39,088 nucleotides of DNA from Verrucomicrobiota bacterium (GCA_017305195.1 JAFKMU010000072.1:1-39088); one strand, 5' to 3'. Shown: positions 24,401-33,394, counted from the stretch's first letter. Notes: generated by a model not told the origin, from the sequence alone. Made by a program: numbers and translations.

Positions 24401-24730
24401 ATGAGCAAGGGACTTGTCCATACCCATGCCGGAGACGATAGCGACGGCAAGATTTGGGGCATCGAGGGCATGAACCTCCTGTTCATGCTCGCCGGTCTCC
24501 TGATCGGCATCGGGCTGGCCCTTCTGCTCTCCCGCCATAATGCGCCGACACTTAGTGTCGGCGCAGGCGCGGTGCCGTTCGCGCTCGTCGCCCTCTACGT
24601 CTTCGCCTTTCGCCAGGGCAAACCCAAGGCCTTCGACACCGACTGGCTGGAAACCCACGCCAGCGGCTCCGGCTGGATGCCGCCCTCCCGTCAACCCCGC
24701 AACCCCCTCTTTTCCCATGCAAGCACCTAA
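24401..24730 (+). CDS. VirB3/TrbD-like inner-membrane protein
   Basis: A 109-residue protein whose ATG follows the pilin stop with no gap. Two hydrophobic segments (MNLLFMLAGLLIGIGLALLL and VGAGAVPFALVALYVFAF) and a short cytoplasmic tail fit VirB3, which partners VirB4 at the inner membrane. A polar N-terminus (MSKGLVHTHAGDDSDGK) precedes the first helix. The last 14 nt overlap the start of the VirB4-like gene. The codons for NAPTLSVGA contain a perfect 25-bp palindrome, described separately. Identification is by size, topology and position. Confidence 0.65.
   Translation: MSKGLVHTHAGDDSDGKIWGIEGMNLLFMLAGLLIGIGLALLLSRHNAPTLSVGAGAVPFALVALYVFAFRQGKPKAFDTDWLETHASGSGWMPPSRQPRNPLFSHAST
24541..24565. 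repeat. Perfect 25-bp palindrome inside the VirB3-like gene
   Basis: TGCGCCGACACT, one T, then AGTGTCGGCGCA: two 12-base arms with complete complementarity and a single central base. In RNA it would make a very stable hairpin between the two membrane segments of the VirB3-like coding sequence, upstream of the VirB4-like start. No U-tract follows. It could be a binding site for a dimeric protein, a nick or processing site, or an mRNA element that tunes expression of the downstream ATPase. Confidence 0.6.
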
Positions 24731-27419
24731 CGGCTGGTTCACTGAAAATCTCATCGTCTGGAACGACCTCGACAAACGCGGCTTCGTTTCCAAAGGGTTC
24801 GTCCTCGACGTTCCCGATCTCCGTCACGCCAGCGAACACGCGCTGGATCACTTTTACGAATCGCTCCGGCAGTTCCTCCACACACTGGATGAATCCACCC
24901 GCGCCCAAATCCGCTGGTCGGTAGACTCCAATTATCGCGAAGAACTCCTCGCCTACAACAAGGTGACTGAGGAACGGTGCGAGGCAGATTCGTGGGCAAC
25001 CATTGCCCGTAACGAGCGGTTCAACCGCTATTGGCGGGCCATGCAGGACGGCAAGCTGCGCCGGGAAAAACTCGTCCTGTTTTTGTCCAAGCCCATCGGC
25101 GTCAATCCGCCCGCAGGCGCGAGTCAGGAACTTTTGCAGGAACACTATAAGCGCATTCTCGCGCAGTACGGCGAAGGATTCGAGCAGCATGGACGTGTCA
25201 TTACCTCCTTACTGGAGCCACACGGCTGCCGAGTCACGGCAATGTCCTCCGCGGATTTGTTCCGGTATTACGCCACGTTCTTCAATCCGTCGTATCTCCG
25301 GCGCGACAACTACGATCCCATCGGCCAGTTCCGCGAAGAGGAAACCATTCATCAGAATTGCTGGCATCAGGGCGTGCAGGCCGGGAAGACATTCGGATTC
25401 TTTGCCGATGGCTACTATCACAACCTGATTATTCTAAAACGGCGGCCCCAGCGGACCCGACGAGGGATTTTCTGGGCGCTGACTTCGTTGCCGTTCCTCG
25501 ACTACGCCATCACGGTTAATCTCTACCCGCAGAACATCCGCAAGGAGATCTCCAAGGCAGAACGTTCCTTGGAGCGGGTGCGCGGCGATTATGCGGCGGA
25601 AGGCAAACAATCGTTGCTGACCTCGAAGGCGGTTAAAGAGGAGCGTATCAAACATCTCGCCCAGGGCGACGTTGTTCCCATCTTGTATGATTACGTCGTC
25701 CATGTTTGGGCCGACAGCGAGGCCGAACTGATTTCCAAGACTCGGCAGATCGAAACGGCTTTCGGGCAGATGGAGGACGCCCAATGCTGGACCAGCAATC
25801 TCTCTTCCGCTGCAACGACCAAGAACATTTGGTTCCAAACTTGGCCAGGTTGGTTGTGGGGCAAATACACCCATCATGCGGACAACGGACTGGACGAATG
25901 GCTGGCCGACATCCTGCCGTTTTCTTCCACCTTTACCGGCCATCTCAAAGAGGCAGAGGCACTGTATGATGGGAGTAACCGCAACTTGATCGGCGTTCGG
26001 AATTTTATCTCCGGCACGCCGCAGCTCGCGGTGCTGCTGGGCATGACGCGCGCCGGGAAATCCGCCTTCATGTCGGACCTGCTTTCGCAGACTGATCCGT
26101 ATTACGACTTCACGTTGATCGTTGAAGAAGGGCTTTCTTACGGCATTTGGACACAGGCTCAGAGGCACACGCCCATTGTCATCCAGCCGGATGGCGATCT
26201 GTGCCTGAACTATCTCGATACCCAAGGCGCACCGCTGACCAACCTGCAAATCACCACCGCCGCCGCGCTGGTCGCCAAGATGGCCGGACATCCCGCCGAC
26301 GAGGACAGGCGCAATCTGCGCATTGCCCAAATTACGCAATACATCGAACAACTCTACACCGATCGGTTTGACGAGTGGGTTGGCGAGGACGCTTCGCGTC
26401 TCGATTCGGTGGCGCGACATGCGCTCGCGACATTGGCCTACAAGAAGGCCCACATGCCCATTTCCGCGACCTTCGTGGAGGCATGGGCCGAACTGCGGCA
26501 TGTGGCTTCATCCGAGGAGCGGGAAAGTCTCATTTCGGCACCGACCGCCGAGGAAGTTTCCCGGTTCATCCAGTCGCCCGACACGGAGCGGTATGTCCGC
26601 AATGCCGCCTTCGCGTTCTTCGGAGCGGAGGACTATCCGACTCACGACATGCTCCAGCAAATGATGCTGGTGGCTCCGTTCCCCGAACATGACCGGGACG
26701 AGATCAACCACCTTGCGACATTGTTGGCTCCCTGGAATGAGCAACGGCTGGTTTGCGGACATTCCACGTTGTCCATCACCGGGAGAATCGCTCATTTCGA
26801 TTTGACCTACATTCCCGAATCGAATCGGCAGTTGAAGGAACTGGCTGGATTCCTCATCGCCAACTACGGGCGCCAGCACATCATCACGCTTCCGCGTGGG
26901 GCACGGAAACGGGTGATCTTCGAGGAAGTCGCCAGAACGCTGGACATTCCGGGTGGCGAACAACTCGTCTCGGAGTTCTACGCCCAGCTTTCCAAATTTA
27001 GCACCTGGATCATTTCCATCGTCCAGCAATACAGCCGATTTCAACGCTCGGGCATTCGCCCCATCGTCTTTGGCAACGCCAAGCAGTTTTATTTCACGCG
27101 GATGAATGATCGGCGCGATATTGAAGATGTCGCCAGGGATGTTGACCTTTCTGAAACGACGAAGGAGGCGATTTCCCGGTATCCGTTGCCGGAGCATTTG
27201 CCTGACTCCAATAAGTACGCGGCTCTGACGTATTACCATTTGGACGTTCAGGAGCCTTTGTGCGGAACGATTCACAACCGCGTTTCGCCGGAAATGCTCT
27301 TTTGTTCCTCTTCGACGGGAGAGGACTTCGACAACCGGAGCCGTTTGCTCCGTAACCATCCCAATATCGTTAGCGGGATTCTTTCAGAATCCGCCGCCTC
27401 CGTTTCTTCCAACCCCTAA
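24717..27419 (+). CDS. virB4: VirB4/TraC-family conjugation ATPase
   Basis: A 900-residue cytoplasmic ATPase, the size of VirB4/TrbE/TraC proteins. Walker A is GMTRAGKS (residues 442-449); the Walker B-like strand RVIFEEVART is near residues 732-740, with the FEE variant of the usual DE. The N-terminal half (HFYESLRQFLHTLDEST and following) is the non-catalytic domain that contacts VirB3 and VirB10. The frame is open upstream to 24540 but that shadows the VirB3-like gene; the ATG at 24717 is chosen. It energises pilus biogenesis and substrate transport. As no VirB11 or VirD4 ATPase is present in the window, it is the only motor seen for this machine. Confidence 0.9.
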   Translation: MQAPNGWFTENLIVWNDLDKRGFVSKGFVLDVPDLRHASEHALDHFYESLRQFLHTLDESTRAQIRWSVDSNYREELLAYNKVTEERCEADSWATIARNERFNRYWRAMQDGKLRREKLVLFLSKPIGVNPPAGASQELLQEHYKRILAQYGEGFEQHGRVITSLLEPHGCRVTAMSSADLFRYYATFFNPSYLRRDNYDPIGQFREEETIHQNCWHQGVQAGKTFGFFADGYYHNLIILKRRPQRTRRGIFWALTSLPFLDYAITVNLYPQNIRKEISKAERSLERVRGDYAAEGKQSLLTSKAVKEERIKHLAQGDVVPILYDYVVHVWADSEAELISKTRQIETAFGQMEDAQCWTSNLSSAATTKNIWFQTWPGWLWGKYTHHADNGLDEWLADILPFSSTFTGHLKEAEALYDGSNRNLIGVRNFISGTPQLAVLLGMTRAGKSAFMSDLLSQTDPYYDFTLIVEEGLSYGIWTQAQRHTPIVIQPDGDLCLNYLDTQGAPLTNLQITTAAALVAKMAGHPADEDRRNLRIAQITQYIEQLYTDRFDEWVGEDASRLDSVARHALATLAYKKAHMPISATFVEAWAELRHVASSEERESLISAPTAEEVSRFIQSPDTERYVRNAAFAFFGAEDYPTHDMLQQMMLVAPFPEHDRDEINHLATLLAPWNEQRLVCGHSTLSITGRIAHFDLTYIPESNRQLKELAGFLIANYGRQHIITLPRGARKRVIFEEVARTLDIPGGEQLVSEFYAQLSKFSTWIISIVQQYSRFQRSGIRPIVFGNAKQFYFTRMNDRRDIEDVARDVDLSETTKEAISRYPLPEHLPDSNKYAALTYYHLDVQEPLCGTIHNRVSPEMLFCSSSTGEDFDNRSRLLRNHPNIVSGILSESAASVSSNP

Positions 27420-27427
27420 TCACTAAT

Positions 27428-27730
27428 ATGAAATCTCATCGTCGTTTCTTTGCCTCTAGGAAAATAAAAGCCGTCTGTGTGGCGGGCGCGTGGTGCGCGG
27501 TCGTCGCGTTCCTGCCCGCGTGTGCCTCCCGTTCTCAATTCCAGAAGGGATACGAACGCGGGGCCTCCGACACCGTGAAACGCCAGTATTGGATTTTGCA
27601 GGACATGCAAAAGCGTTCCGAACCCAAGCCGGAGCGGCGCGTGTCGCTCTATCGGATTCCCATCACGCCCGATCCCGAAGCCGCGGTGAAGACCGTTCCC
27701 TACGAGATTTCCATTCCCGTCGTTCAGTAA
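27428..27730 (+). CDS. Small lipoprotein of the secretion cluster
   Basis: A 100-residue protein with a basic N-terminus (MKSHRRFFASRKIKAV), a hydrophobic segment (AGAWCAVVAFLPAC) and a lipobox LPAC, giving a predicted lipidated cysteine at residue 32. The mature part (SQFQKGYERGASDTVKRQYWILQDMQ) is mostly polar with possible coiled character. It lies between the VirB4- and VirB5-like genes. A small lipoprotein that stabilises VirB9 (VirB7) is expected in such systems but usually lies between VirB6 and VirB8, where there is no room here; this protein may fill that role. No family is recognised. Confidence 0.7.
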   Translation: MKSHRRFFASRKIKAVCVAGAWCAVVAFLPACASRSQFQKGYERGASDTVKRQYWILQDMQKRSEPKPERRVSLYRIPITPDPEAAVKTVPYEISIPVVQ

Positions 27731-27762
27731 CTCCACCCCCCCAATCCATCCCAGCAATACCC

Positions 27763-28638
27763 ATGAAAAAACTCATCCTCATTGCAATCGTTCTTTCGGC
27801 GGCGGTTCCCGCGCTTTATGCGCAGTGGACCGTGGCCGCGCCCGGCGTCGAAGCCCGTCAGGACCAGAAGAACATCTTCGACATCCTGAAATACACGTGG
27901 GAGCAGGCCAAGTGGGCGGAAAAGCTCGCCACGCTTCACAACACGCTCACCACGGTTCGCGAGCAACTGGAGACGGCCAACATGGTCAAACAGGCCATCG
28001 GTGATCCGGTGGCGGCCATCGCGCTCATTGATAACGGACTCTTCTCCGGCTATCTGGAGGATTCCGGCATCGGCGACACGCTCGGTGAGCTGGCCGGCAT
28101 CGCGCAGGAAGGAGCCGAACTTTCCGCCACGGTGCAGGACCTTTTTCAGCCGATCAATGTCGAGTCATGGAAGAGTCTCGCGCTGGACACCACGCGCAGC
28201 TTTGACGGTATTGCCTCCTTCCGCGATTCCAGCGATCCACTCCGACGTTTCCGGGCCGTGGATAATGCCTTCTCTCGCTTCGAGGTTTTGTTGGGCCGCG
28301 CCCAGAACAAAAGGAAGGTGCTCAACCGACAAATTTCCCGGCTCAACACCCAGTTGAAGGGAGCCCAGGACGACGCGGAAGTACAGAAGTTGGCGGGATC
28401 GCTGACCACAGCACAAACCGCCCTCGAAGACCTCGACAGCATGGTGGAAACGGCACGCGGACAGGTGGAATTGCTTCACACGCTCAACGCCAATCGCTCT
28501 CAGGCCGAAGAGGTGGCCGCCGAAGAGATCAGCCGCACCCGCAATCGCGAACTCGCCCGTATGGCAGCCGAGGCGGAAGCCGAGTTGCAGTTGCCCGACT
28601 TCTCCGCCCCAAACGAAGACCTTCCCCCCGGCTTCTGA
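27763..28638 (+). CDS. VirB5/TrbJ-like periplasmic protein
   Basis: A 291-residue protein with a signal peptide (MKKLILIAIVLSAAVPALYA, cleavage after AYA-like LYA). The mature chain is almost entirely helical with heptad-like stretches (YTWEQAKWAEKLATLHNTLT, then VLNRQISRLNTQLKGAQDDA and AEEISRTRNRELARMAAEAE), as in TrbJ/VirB5 minor pilus-tip proteins. The order VirB4-lipoprotein-VirB5-VirB6 supports the call. The ATG at 27763 begins the signal peptide; an open frame further upstream shadows the lipoprotein gene. The very C-terminus is proline/acid-rich. Confidence 0.75.
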   Translation: MKKLILIAIVLSAAVPALYAQWTVAAPGVEARQDQKNIFDILKYTWEQAKWAEKLATLHNTLTTVREQLETANMVKQAIGDPVAAIALIDNGLFSGYLEDSGIGDTLGELAGIAQEGAELSATVQDLFQPINVESWKSLALDTTRSFDGIASFRDSSDPLRRFRAVDNAFSRFEVLLGRAQNKRKVLNRQISRLNTQLKGAQDDAEVQKLAGSLTTAQTALEDLDSMVETARGQVELLHTLNANRSQAEEVAAEEISRTRNRELARMAAEAEAELQLPDFSAPNEDLPPGF

Positions 28639-28672
28639 GGAGCGTTGCTCCACTCTTAACCCTTCTAAGTCT

Positions 28673-29887
28673 ATGATTCCTTCTCTTTCCAATCTCTTCG
28701 AGGCCGCGCTGGAAATCCGCATGCTCCTGGCTCCCTTCGCCTTTGTCCTTTGTGTCATCGGCATCGGGGAAATGGGCTGGCGGGCTGGCTCCGATCCTCG
28801 CGCCATTCTCGGCGCGCTCCTCAAAACCATCCTGATTGTCGGAATGCTGGCGGGCTATCCATCCGCGATGGATCACGGCCAGAAGGCATTCGCGGAAATG
28901 CGCGGTAAATTCACTAACGCTCGCGAGGCCAAATTCGTGCAGATCCTTCGGTCTCGCATCGAGAACCAACCCTCTGACTCATGGACGGATTTGGGCAAAG
29001 TCGTTCCCGCTGCCATCGGCATGTTCTTCCAAGGCATCGGCAACTTCATGCTCGTTGTCCTGACATTCTTCCAGAACTTCGCCATTGCCGGGTTGATCGC
29101 GGTTTCTCCGCTCATGCTGGGATTCCTTTTCTTCTCCTACACGCAGTCTCTCGGCGTTCAGTTTTGTGTCACATCCCTGACCGTCCTGCTTTGGCATGTC
29201 GCCATTTGCCTGGTGGATATTGTCATCGTTGCAATCAGCGATCTTCTCTACGCACCGATCACCACGGGTGGGATCATCCAGACCACGCAAAATCTGATCG
29301 TCGTCCAAAACTGGCTGCTCTTCCCGTTCATCATGGCCTTCGCTGCCATCATCACGGTGTTCTTTTACCTGTCCGTGCCGTTCGTGGCCGGAGCGATCAT
29401 GAAGGGACTGAGCGGCACCACCGCTGCCTTGCAGGCCGGGATTCAGGGAACCATGCAGGCCGCCGGGATGGCCGTTGGAGCTGGTCTGACCGCTGCGGGA
29501 GCCGCCGCCACGCTCGGAGGTTCTACCGCCGTGCAAGGCGCACTGGCGGGAGCACAGACGGCCGCCGGAGCGGCCGGAGCGGCCAGCGCGGCAGGCCGAC
29601 TGGCCAGTGACGTATCTGGGTCGATGGGTGGCGATGTTCCTGCGCCACCGCCCATTCCTCCGGCTCCCTCGGGAGGAGACTCCGTCCCCAATCCGGACAA
29701 CCCCGGCATGGTGGCCCATCAGACCGCGCCCAACGCCTTCGCCGTCGTCGATAACAACACCGGCACGGTGTCTCACCACAAGGGCAGCATTGCCACGCCG
29801 CACGCCGCTCAAGCCGCTTTCAATTCTCACGCGAGCAAAGCCCAGCCGCTCCCTTCGGATTCACCGCTCGCCAACCGCAACGCCTGA
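28673..29887 (+). CDS. VirB6/TrbL-like polytopic inner-membrane protein
   Basis: A 404-residue membrane protein with five to seven hydrophobic segments (LLAPFAFVLCVIGIG, ALLKTILIVGMLAGY, FMLVVLTFFQNFAIAGLIAVSP, LTVLLWHVAICLVDIVIV, WLLFPFIMAFAAIITVFFYL), the pattern of VirB6/TrbL channel proteins. The segment after residue 250 is rich in Ala and Gly (MQAAGMAVGAGLTAAGAAAT), then Pro-rich (VPAPPPIPPAPSGG) and finally polar, a long low-complexity tail also seen in TrbL. It lies 34 nt after the VirB5-like gene. No enzymatic motif is expected. Confidence 0.8.
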   Translation: MIPSLSNLFEAALEIRMLLAPFAFVLCVIGIGEMGWRAGSDPRAILGALLKTILIVGMLAGYPSAMDHGQKAFAEMRGKFTNAREAKFVQILRSRIENQPSDSWTDLGKVVPAAIGMFFQGIGNFMLVVLTFFQNFAIAGLIAVSPLMLGFLFFSYTQSLGVQFCVTSLTVLLWHVAICLVDIVIVAISDLLYAPITTGGIIQTTQNLIVVQNWLLFPFIMAFAAIITVFFYLSVPFVAGAIMKGLSGTTAALQAGIQGTMQAAGMAVGAGLTAAGAAATLGGSTAVQGALAGAQTAAGAAGAASAAGRLASDVSGSMGGDVPAPPPIPPAPSGGDSVPNPDNPGMVAHQTAPNAFAVVDNNTGTVSHHKGSIATPHAAQAAFNSHASKAQPLPSDSPLANRNA

Positions 29888-29893
29888 TTTCCC

Positions 29894-30526
29894 ATGAAAC
29901 TATCCGCCATTACTTCCATCACCAATAACGTCATCGCCGCCCGCTTCTGGATGGGGCTTGCAGCCCTTTCCATGGCCTTCGCGGTGGCTGCACCGTTCCT
30001 CACCATTTCCGCCATGAAGCAGCAGGAAAAGGTCGTCATCCTCGATCCGGGCGGAACGCTCATCTATGCGCCGCTCCTCGGATTCGAAGAGGCGGGCAGC
30101 CTTCATGCCTACCATGTGCGGCTCGCCTGCCTGGCTTTGCTCCAGCGCAATCCGGTGGGGCCGGATTTGCCCGACCTCCTGAAACGCATCTATCTCGAAG
30201 AACCCGCGAGGAAGAAGGCCGCTGCCATCTACAAGGCCCAGAATCCGGAGTTCAAGGAGAAGCAGATTCACCAGAAGGTCGAAGTCACCAAGATCGACAT
30301 TCTCGACACCCGCAAGATCAAGGACGGCTCGGGCCAGTCATATGAAGCCGTCAGCGTGCGAGCCGAAGGCAATCTGGTTCGCACCGGCACGGTCAAAAAC
30401 CTCGAGTTCCGCGAACCCGCCAAATTCCAGATCGAGTTCCTCTTCATCCGCAATCCCGACCTGCTCGGCAACGGGCGGCTCCCGCTGGTCGTGCAGGACT
30501 TCACCTACTCCGAAAAACCGCTCTAA
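29894..30526 (+). CDS. VirB8/TrbF-like inner-membrane assembly protein
   Basis: A 210-residue protein with one N-terminal transmembrane helix (WMGLAALSMAFAVAAPFLTI) and a periplasmic alpha/beta domain, the architecture of VirB8/TrbF. It starts seven nt after the VirB6-like stop and precedes VirB9- and VirB10-like genes, exactly the virB order. The conserved NPxG-type motif of classical VirB8 is not obvious; RNPDLLGNGRLPLVVQDFTY near the C-terminus may be its counterpart. VirB8 dimers nucleate the core complex. Confidence 0.7.
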   Translation: MKLSAITSITNNVIAARFWMGLAALSMAFAVAAPFLTISAMKQQEKVVILDPGGTLIYAPLLGFEEAGSLHAYHVRLACLALLQRNPVGPDLPDLLKRIYLEEPARKKAAAIYKAQNPEFKEKQIHQKVEVTKIDILDTRKIKDGSGQSYEAVSVRAEGNLVRTGTVKNLEFREPAKFQIEFLFIRNPDLLGNGRLPLVVQDFTYSEKPL

Positions 30527-30533
30527 ACATCCC

Positions 30534-31367
30534 ATGAAATACTTCGTCCTCTCAATCCTTATGGTGGCCACGGCTTATGCCGGGCCAATCACCCAAAAGC
30601 CGCTTGATGAATTCATCATCTACGACGTTCCCGTGGCGCAAAAAACCGGAACCACCACGATCATGTTCCCTTCGGAGATTTCCGGCCTCTATGCGAAATC
30701 CGTTTCCACCCAGGAACAGGAAAACGCGGGATTTCTCATCACCTTCACGCCGGGGAATTTCTATTTCACCATCCGGGCGCTGAAGGCTGATGCCGAGGAC
30801 CATTTGACGGTGATCTTCAATCGGAAGGCGTACGTGTTGCATCTCAAGGCGTCCGACAAGCCGTTCTACAACGTCACGTTCTACCAGGACGAACGGCAAG
30901 GTAAGGACGGAGGCAGGATTGCCGTCGTACCGGAGCAGTTGCTAGGCCTGATGGACAAGGCCAAGGCATACCCGCTTCTGGCGAAGGACGCACCAGACGC
31001 TCTGGCCGGCGTTCTCCATACCGTTCCCGGTCTCACCAGCTATTACGAAGGTTTCAATGTCCGCATTCGCGATGTCTGGCGCTTCGAGCAGGACGACACC
31101 TTGATTTTCCGGCTGGAACTGGAGAATACGACCGACCGCGCGGTGCGCTACAACCCGCAGGACCTGGCTGTTCGGCTAGAGGATCGAATCTACACGCAAT
31201 CGCTCGTCGATGCCTCTGGCGTCATGCCGCCCAAATCCGTTACGCCCGTCTTCCTCGCCATCACCGGCAATGGACAGGGTGGGCGTAATAATCTCGCTCC
31301 CGACAACAAATGGAACGTCCTCGTTGTCCGTGCCGAACCTCAACTCTCCACCAACGACTACAAATGA
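30534..31367 (+). CDS. VirB9/TrbG-like periplasmic core-complex protein
   Basis: A 277-residue protein with a signal peptide (MKYFVLSILMVATAYA). Two beta-rich parts follow: an N-terminal domain (ITQKPLDEFIIYDVPVAQK, FLITFTPGNFYFTIRALKADAEDHLTVIF) and a C-terminal beta domain (VRIRDVWRFEQDDTLIFRLELENTTDRAVRYNP), consistent with VirB9/TrbG, which with VirB7 and VirB10 forms the outer-membrane ring. The open frame extends upstream to 30342 in the shadow of the VirB8-like gene; the ATG at 30534 starts the signal peptide. The stop overlaps the VirB10-like start (ATGA). Confidence 0.7.
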   Translation: MKYFVLSILMVATAYAGPITQKPLDEFIIYDVPVAQKTGTTTIMFPSEISGLYAKSVSTQEQENAGFLITFTPGNFYFTIRALKADAEDHLTVIFNRKAYVLHLKASDKPFYNVTFYQDERQGKDGGRIAVVPEQLLGLMDKAKAYPLLAKDAPDALAGVLHTVPGLTSYYEGFNVRIRDVWRFEQDDTLIFRLELENTTDRAVRYNPQDLAVRLEDRIYTQSLVDASGVMPPKSVTPVFLAITGNGQGGRNNLAPDNKWNVLVVRAEPQLSTNDYK

Positions 31368-32350
31368 ACCTCCGCACCATCTTTACCGAGCTTTTCCAGA
31401 AACCCACCGGAAGGCTGATTCTTTTCCTCGTGGCGGGAGCTTTGGTTCTCGCCTTCCTCTTCAGCAGCAAATCGCGCCATTCCCCGGAGCCGGTCAACCC
31501 AACCGTTCCGGCCCAGGCGACCGCCGCAAAGGGATATTCCTTCGAGGAAAACATTCCGGTCACGCCGCCGGCCAAGACGCAGACCACCGCGCCAAACCCG
31601 CCGCAGGAAGCCGCCCGTGCAACGCCAACGCCCAAACCACCGCCGCCGATTCCCCAGGCCATTTTCGCCACCAAGGAGGAATCCCGCAGCGAGTATTACC
31701 TGCCTTACGGACGCTTGCTCCGGTGCGAACTGGTCAATGCGGTGGAGTCCACCAACATCGAAACGCCCATCATCGGTTTGATCACCGAGGATGTCTGGCA
31801 GGCTGGGAGGCTTATTCTCCCAGCCGGAACCGAAGTGCATGGATTGGCTCAAAAGACTGCCGCCCGTGAACGCATCGGCTCCGAACGGCAATGGGTGCTG
31901 GTCTTTCAGGACGGGAAGGAACTGCCGCTTTCCGGAACGGTCCTCGACTACGCCCCGGACGGCACGAACGGCGACCAATGGGCCGAAACAGACGGTTCTG
32001 CCGGGCTCCGTGGTTACATGATTGCCGCCGACAAATACGCCGAGGCCAAGGCGATCTTGGCCGCCATGATTTCGGCGGGGGCTGGAGCGTTCCCCTCGAT
32101 GACCAATATCATCTCGCCGCTGACTGGTGGTGTCACCCAGGTACAGCAGGGCGGGTATCAGGACGCCGTCGCCGCGGGCATCCAGGCTGGAGGGCAAATC
32201 TACTCCCAGCGCCTTTTGGAAGGTCTCAAGAACGACCCGTATTACGTCCGCGTTCCCGCTGGGACGACCTTCTACCTCTACGTCTCCCAAACCGTCGATC
32301 TCGCGAAAGCTCGTATCTCCGCCGCCACATCCAACCCATCCGCCAAATGA
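31364..32350 (+). CDS. virB10: VirB10/TrbI-family core-complex protein
   Basis: A 328-residue protein: short cytoplasmic N-terminus, one transmembrane helix (RLILFLVAGALVLAFLF), a proline-rich periplasmic linker (VTPPAKTQTTAPNPPQ through PKPPPPIPQ) and the TrbI-type beta-barrel domain (YYLPYGRLLRCELVNAVES, IIGLITEDVW, LILPAGTEVHGLAQ, VRVPAGTTFYLYVSQTVD). The LPAGTxVxG and RVPAGTxFYLY motifs are the family hallmarks. It spans both membranes and transmits VirB4 energy to the outer ring. It starts inside the VirB9-like stop and ends inside the start of the next lipoprotein gene, so four consecutive genes are tightly coupled. Confidence 0.88.
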   Translation: MNLRTIFTELFQKPTGRLILFLVAGALVLAFLFSSKSRHSPEPVNPTVPAQATAAKGYSFEENIPVTPPAKTQTTAPNPPQEAARATPTPKPPPPIPQAIFATKEESRSEYYLPYGRLLRCELVNAVESTNIETPIIGLITEDVWQAGRLILPAGTEVHGLAQKTAARERIGSERQWVLVFQDGKELPLSGTVLDYAPDGTNGDQWAETDGSAGLRGYMIAADKYAEAKAILAAMISAGAGAFPSMTNIISPLTGGVTQVQQGGYQDAVAAGIQAGGQIYSQRLLEGLKNDPYYVRVPAGTTFYLYVSQTVDLAKARISAATSNPSAK

Positions 32351-33102
32351 AATATCTCATCTCTCTTCTCATCGTCTGCCTCGGGGCAGGTTGCGCCACC
32401 CGTAAGGAACCCACGCCTAAAACTGCCACGACGGTTCCCGGCACCAGCCTTCCCGCCAGCCGCATGGCCTCCGTTCGCACGCCGGAAGTCGTGAAGGCCT
32501 ATCCGGTGGGCCGCTATACAGACCCAAACTACCCGGACGAGATGCACGAGCGGCATACGGTCTACCGCCGCGAACAATCGCCCGATTGGAATTATCTGCC
32601 CGATCCACCGGCCACGCTTCCGGCCGGGAATCCGTCGCCGTCCTACTACCCGGATGCCTCCGGCGAATCGAATGTGAAACAACGGGCCTATGCCGAGGCG
32701 CTGCAGGAACAAAACCGGGCCATGCAGAAGCGCATTGAAGCCTTGCGACAGGAGGCAGGCAAGGTGCCGGCCCTGCAGCAGGAACTCGACCAGCTCAAGA
32801 AGGCCGGAGAATCGTCCAAACCGCAACCGACACCGGAACCAACGCCCGCAAAGGTCGAAGACGTGGATGTGTTGTCCAGCGTCCAACCGGAATTGCCCGC
32901 ATGGGAGGAAGGCGTTTCCGATCCGGGCGAGATCACGCTCTTTGCTGAATCCGACGACCAGAGTCAGGATTTCCTCATCTCCCAGATGCGGCTCAACGAC
33001 GAATTCGCCGCCGAGTTGGCCGCCGCCGAACGCCAGAAAATCTCTGCCGTCATCGGTGGTCCATTTCTCCGTCGCAAGGAATTGGCCCTTCTTAACTACT
33101 AA
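32347..33102 (+). CDS. Predicted lipoprotein with coiled-coil, in the VirB11 position
   Basis: A 251-residue protein with a lipoprotein-like signal (MKYLISLLIVCLGAGCAT, probable lipidated C16). The middle is Pro-rich (NYLPDPPATLPAGNPSPSYYPD), then a coiled coil (about 120-160: AYAEALQEQNRAMQKRIEAL, QELDQLKKAG), then an acidic stretch. No family is recognised. It occupies the place where virB11 would be expected, and its ATG overlaps the VirB10-like stop, so it is probably part of the envelope complex, perhaps linking the outer-membrane ring to the cell wall. That role is inferred. Confidence 0.7.
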   Translation: MKYLISLLIVCLGAGCATRKEPTPKTATTVPGTSLPASRMASVRTPEVVKAYPVGRYTDPNYPDEMHERHTVYRREQSPDWNYLPDPPATLPAGNPSPSYYPDASGESNVKQRAYAEALQEQNRAMQKRIEALRQEAGKVPALQQELDQLKKAGESSKPQPTPEPTPAKVEDVDVLSSVQPELPAWEEGVSDPGEITLFAESDDQSQDFLISQMRLNDEFAAELAAAERQKISAVIGGPFLRRKELALLNY

Positions 33103-33106
33103 TCAC

Positions 33107-33394
33107 ATGAACACACCCAAACCCGCCAACATCACCGTCACCCTTGATGAAGACACTTTCTCGGTCTTCAAGGAGGCATCCGAAATCGTCGAGAAAGCCG
33201 GCATCCGCGTCCCGACTAATCAGCTTGTCCAAGTCATGCTGAATGCTGAGGGCCAGCGGCTCAGTCCTCGCAAGGTCGCCCAGCGCTTCCTCAAATCCGT
33301 CATCGCCCAGATCGGCGGACTGCGGGGCAACGCCCTCAAAGACGAGGACGACGACAAGATCCCTGAACTCAAGCCCGCTGCTGCCAAGGCCTAA
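33107..33394 (+). CDS. Small protein, possible ribbon-helix-helix type
   Basis: A 95-residue cytoplasmic protein starting 4 nt after the preceding stop. NITVTLDEDTFSVFKEASEIVEKAG reads as a strand followed by a helix, then IRVPTNQLVQVMLNAE, a pattern compatible with a ribbon-helix-helix DNA-binding fold; a basic segment (RLSPRKVAQRFLKSV) and an acidic tail (KDEDDDKIPE) follow. I do not recognise a named family. Co-directional position suggests it belongs to the secretion operon, as regulator or accessory factor. Confidence 0.6.
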   Translation: MNTPKPANITVTLDEDTFSVFKEASEIVEKAGIRVPTNQLVQVMLNAEGQRLSPRKVAQRFLKSVIAQIGGLRGNALKDEDDDKIPELKPAAAKA

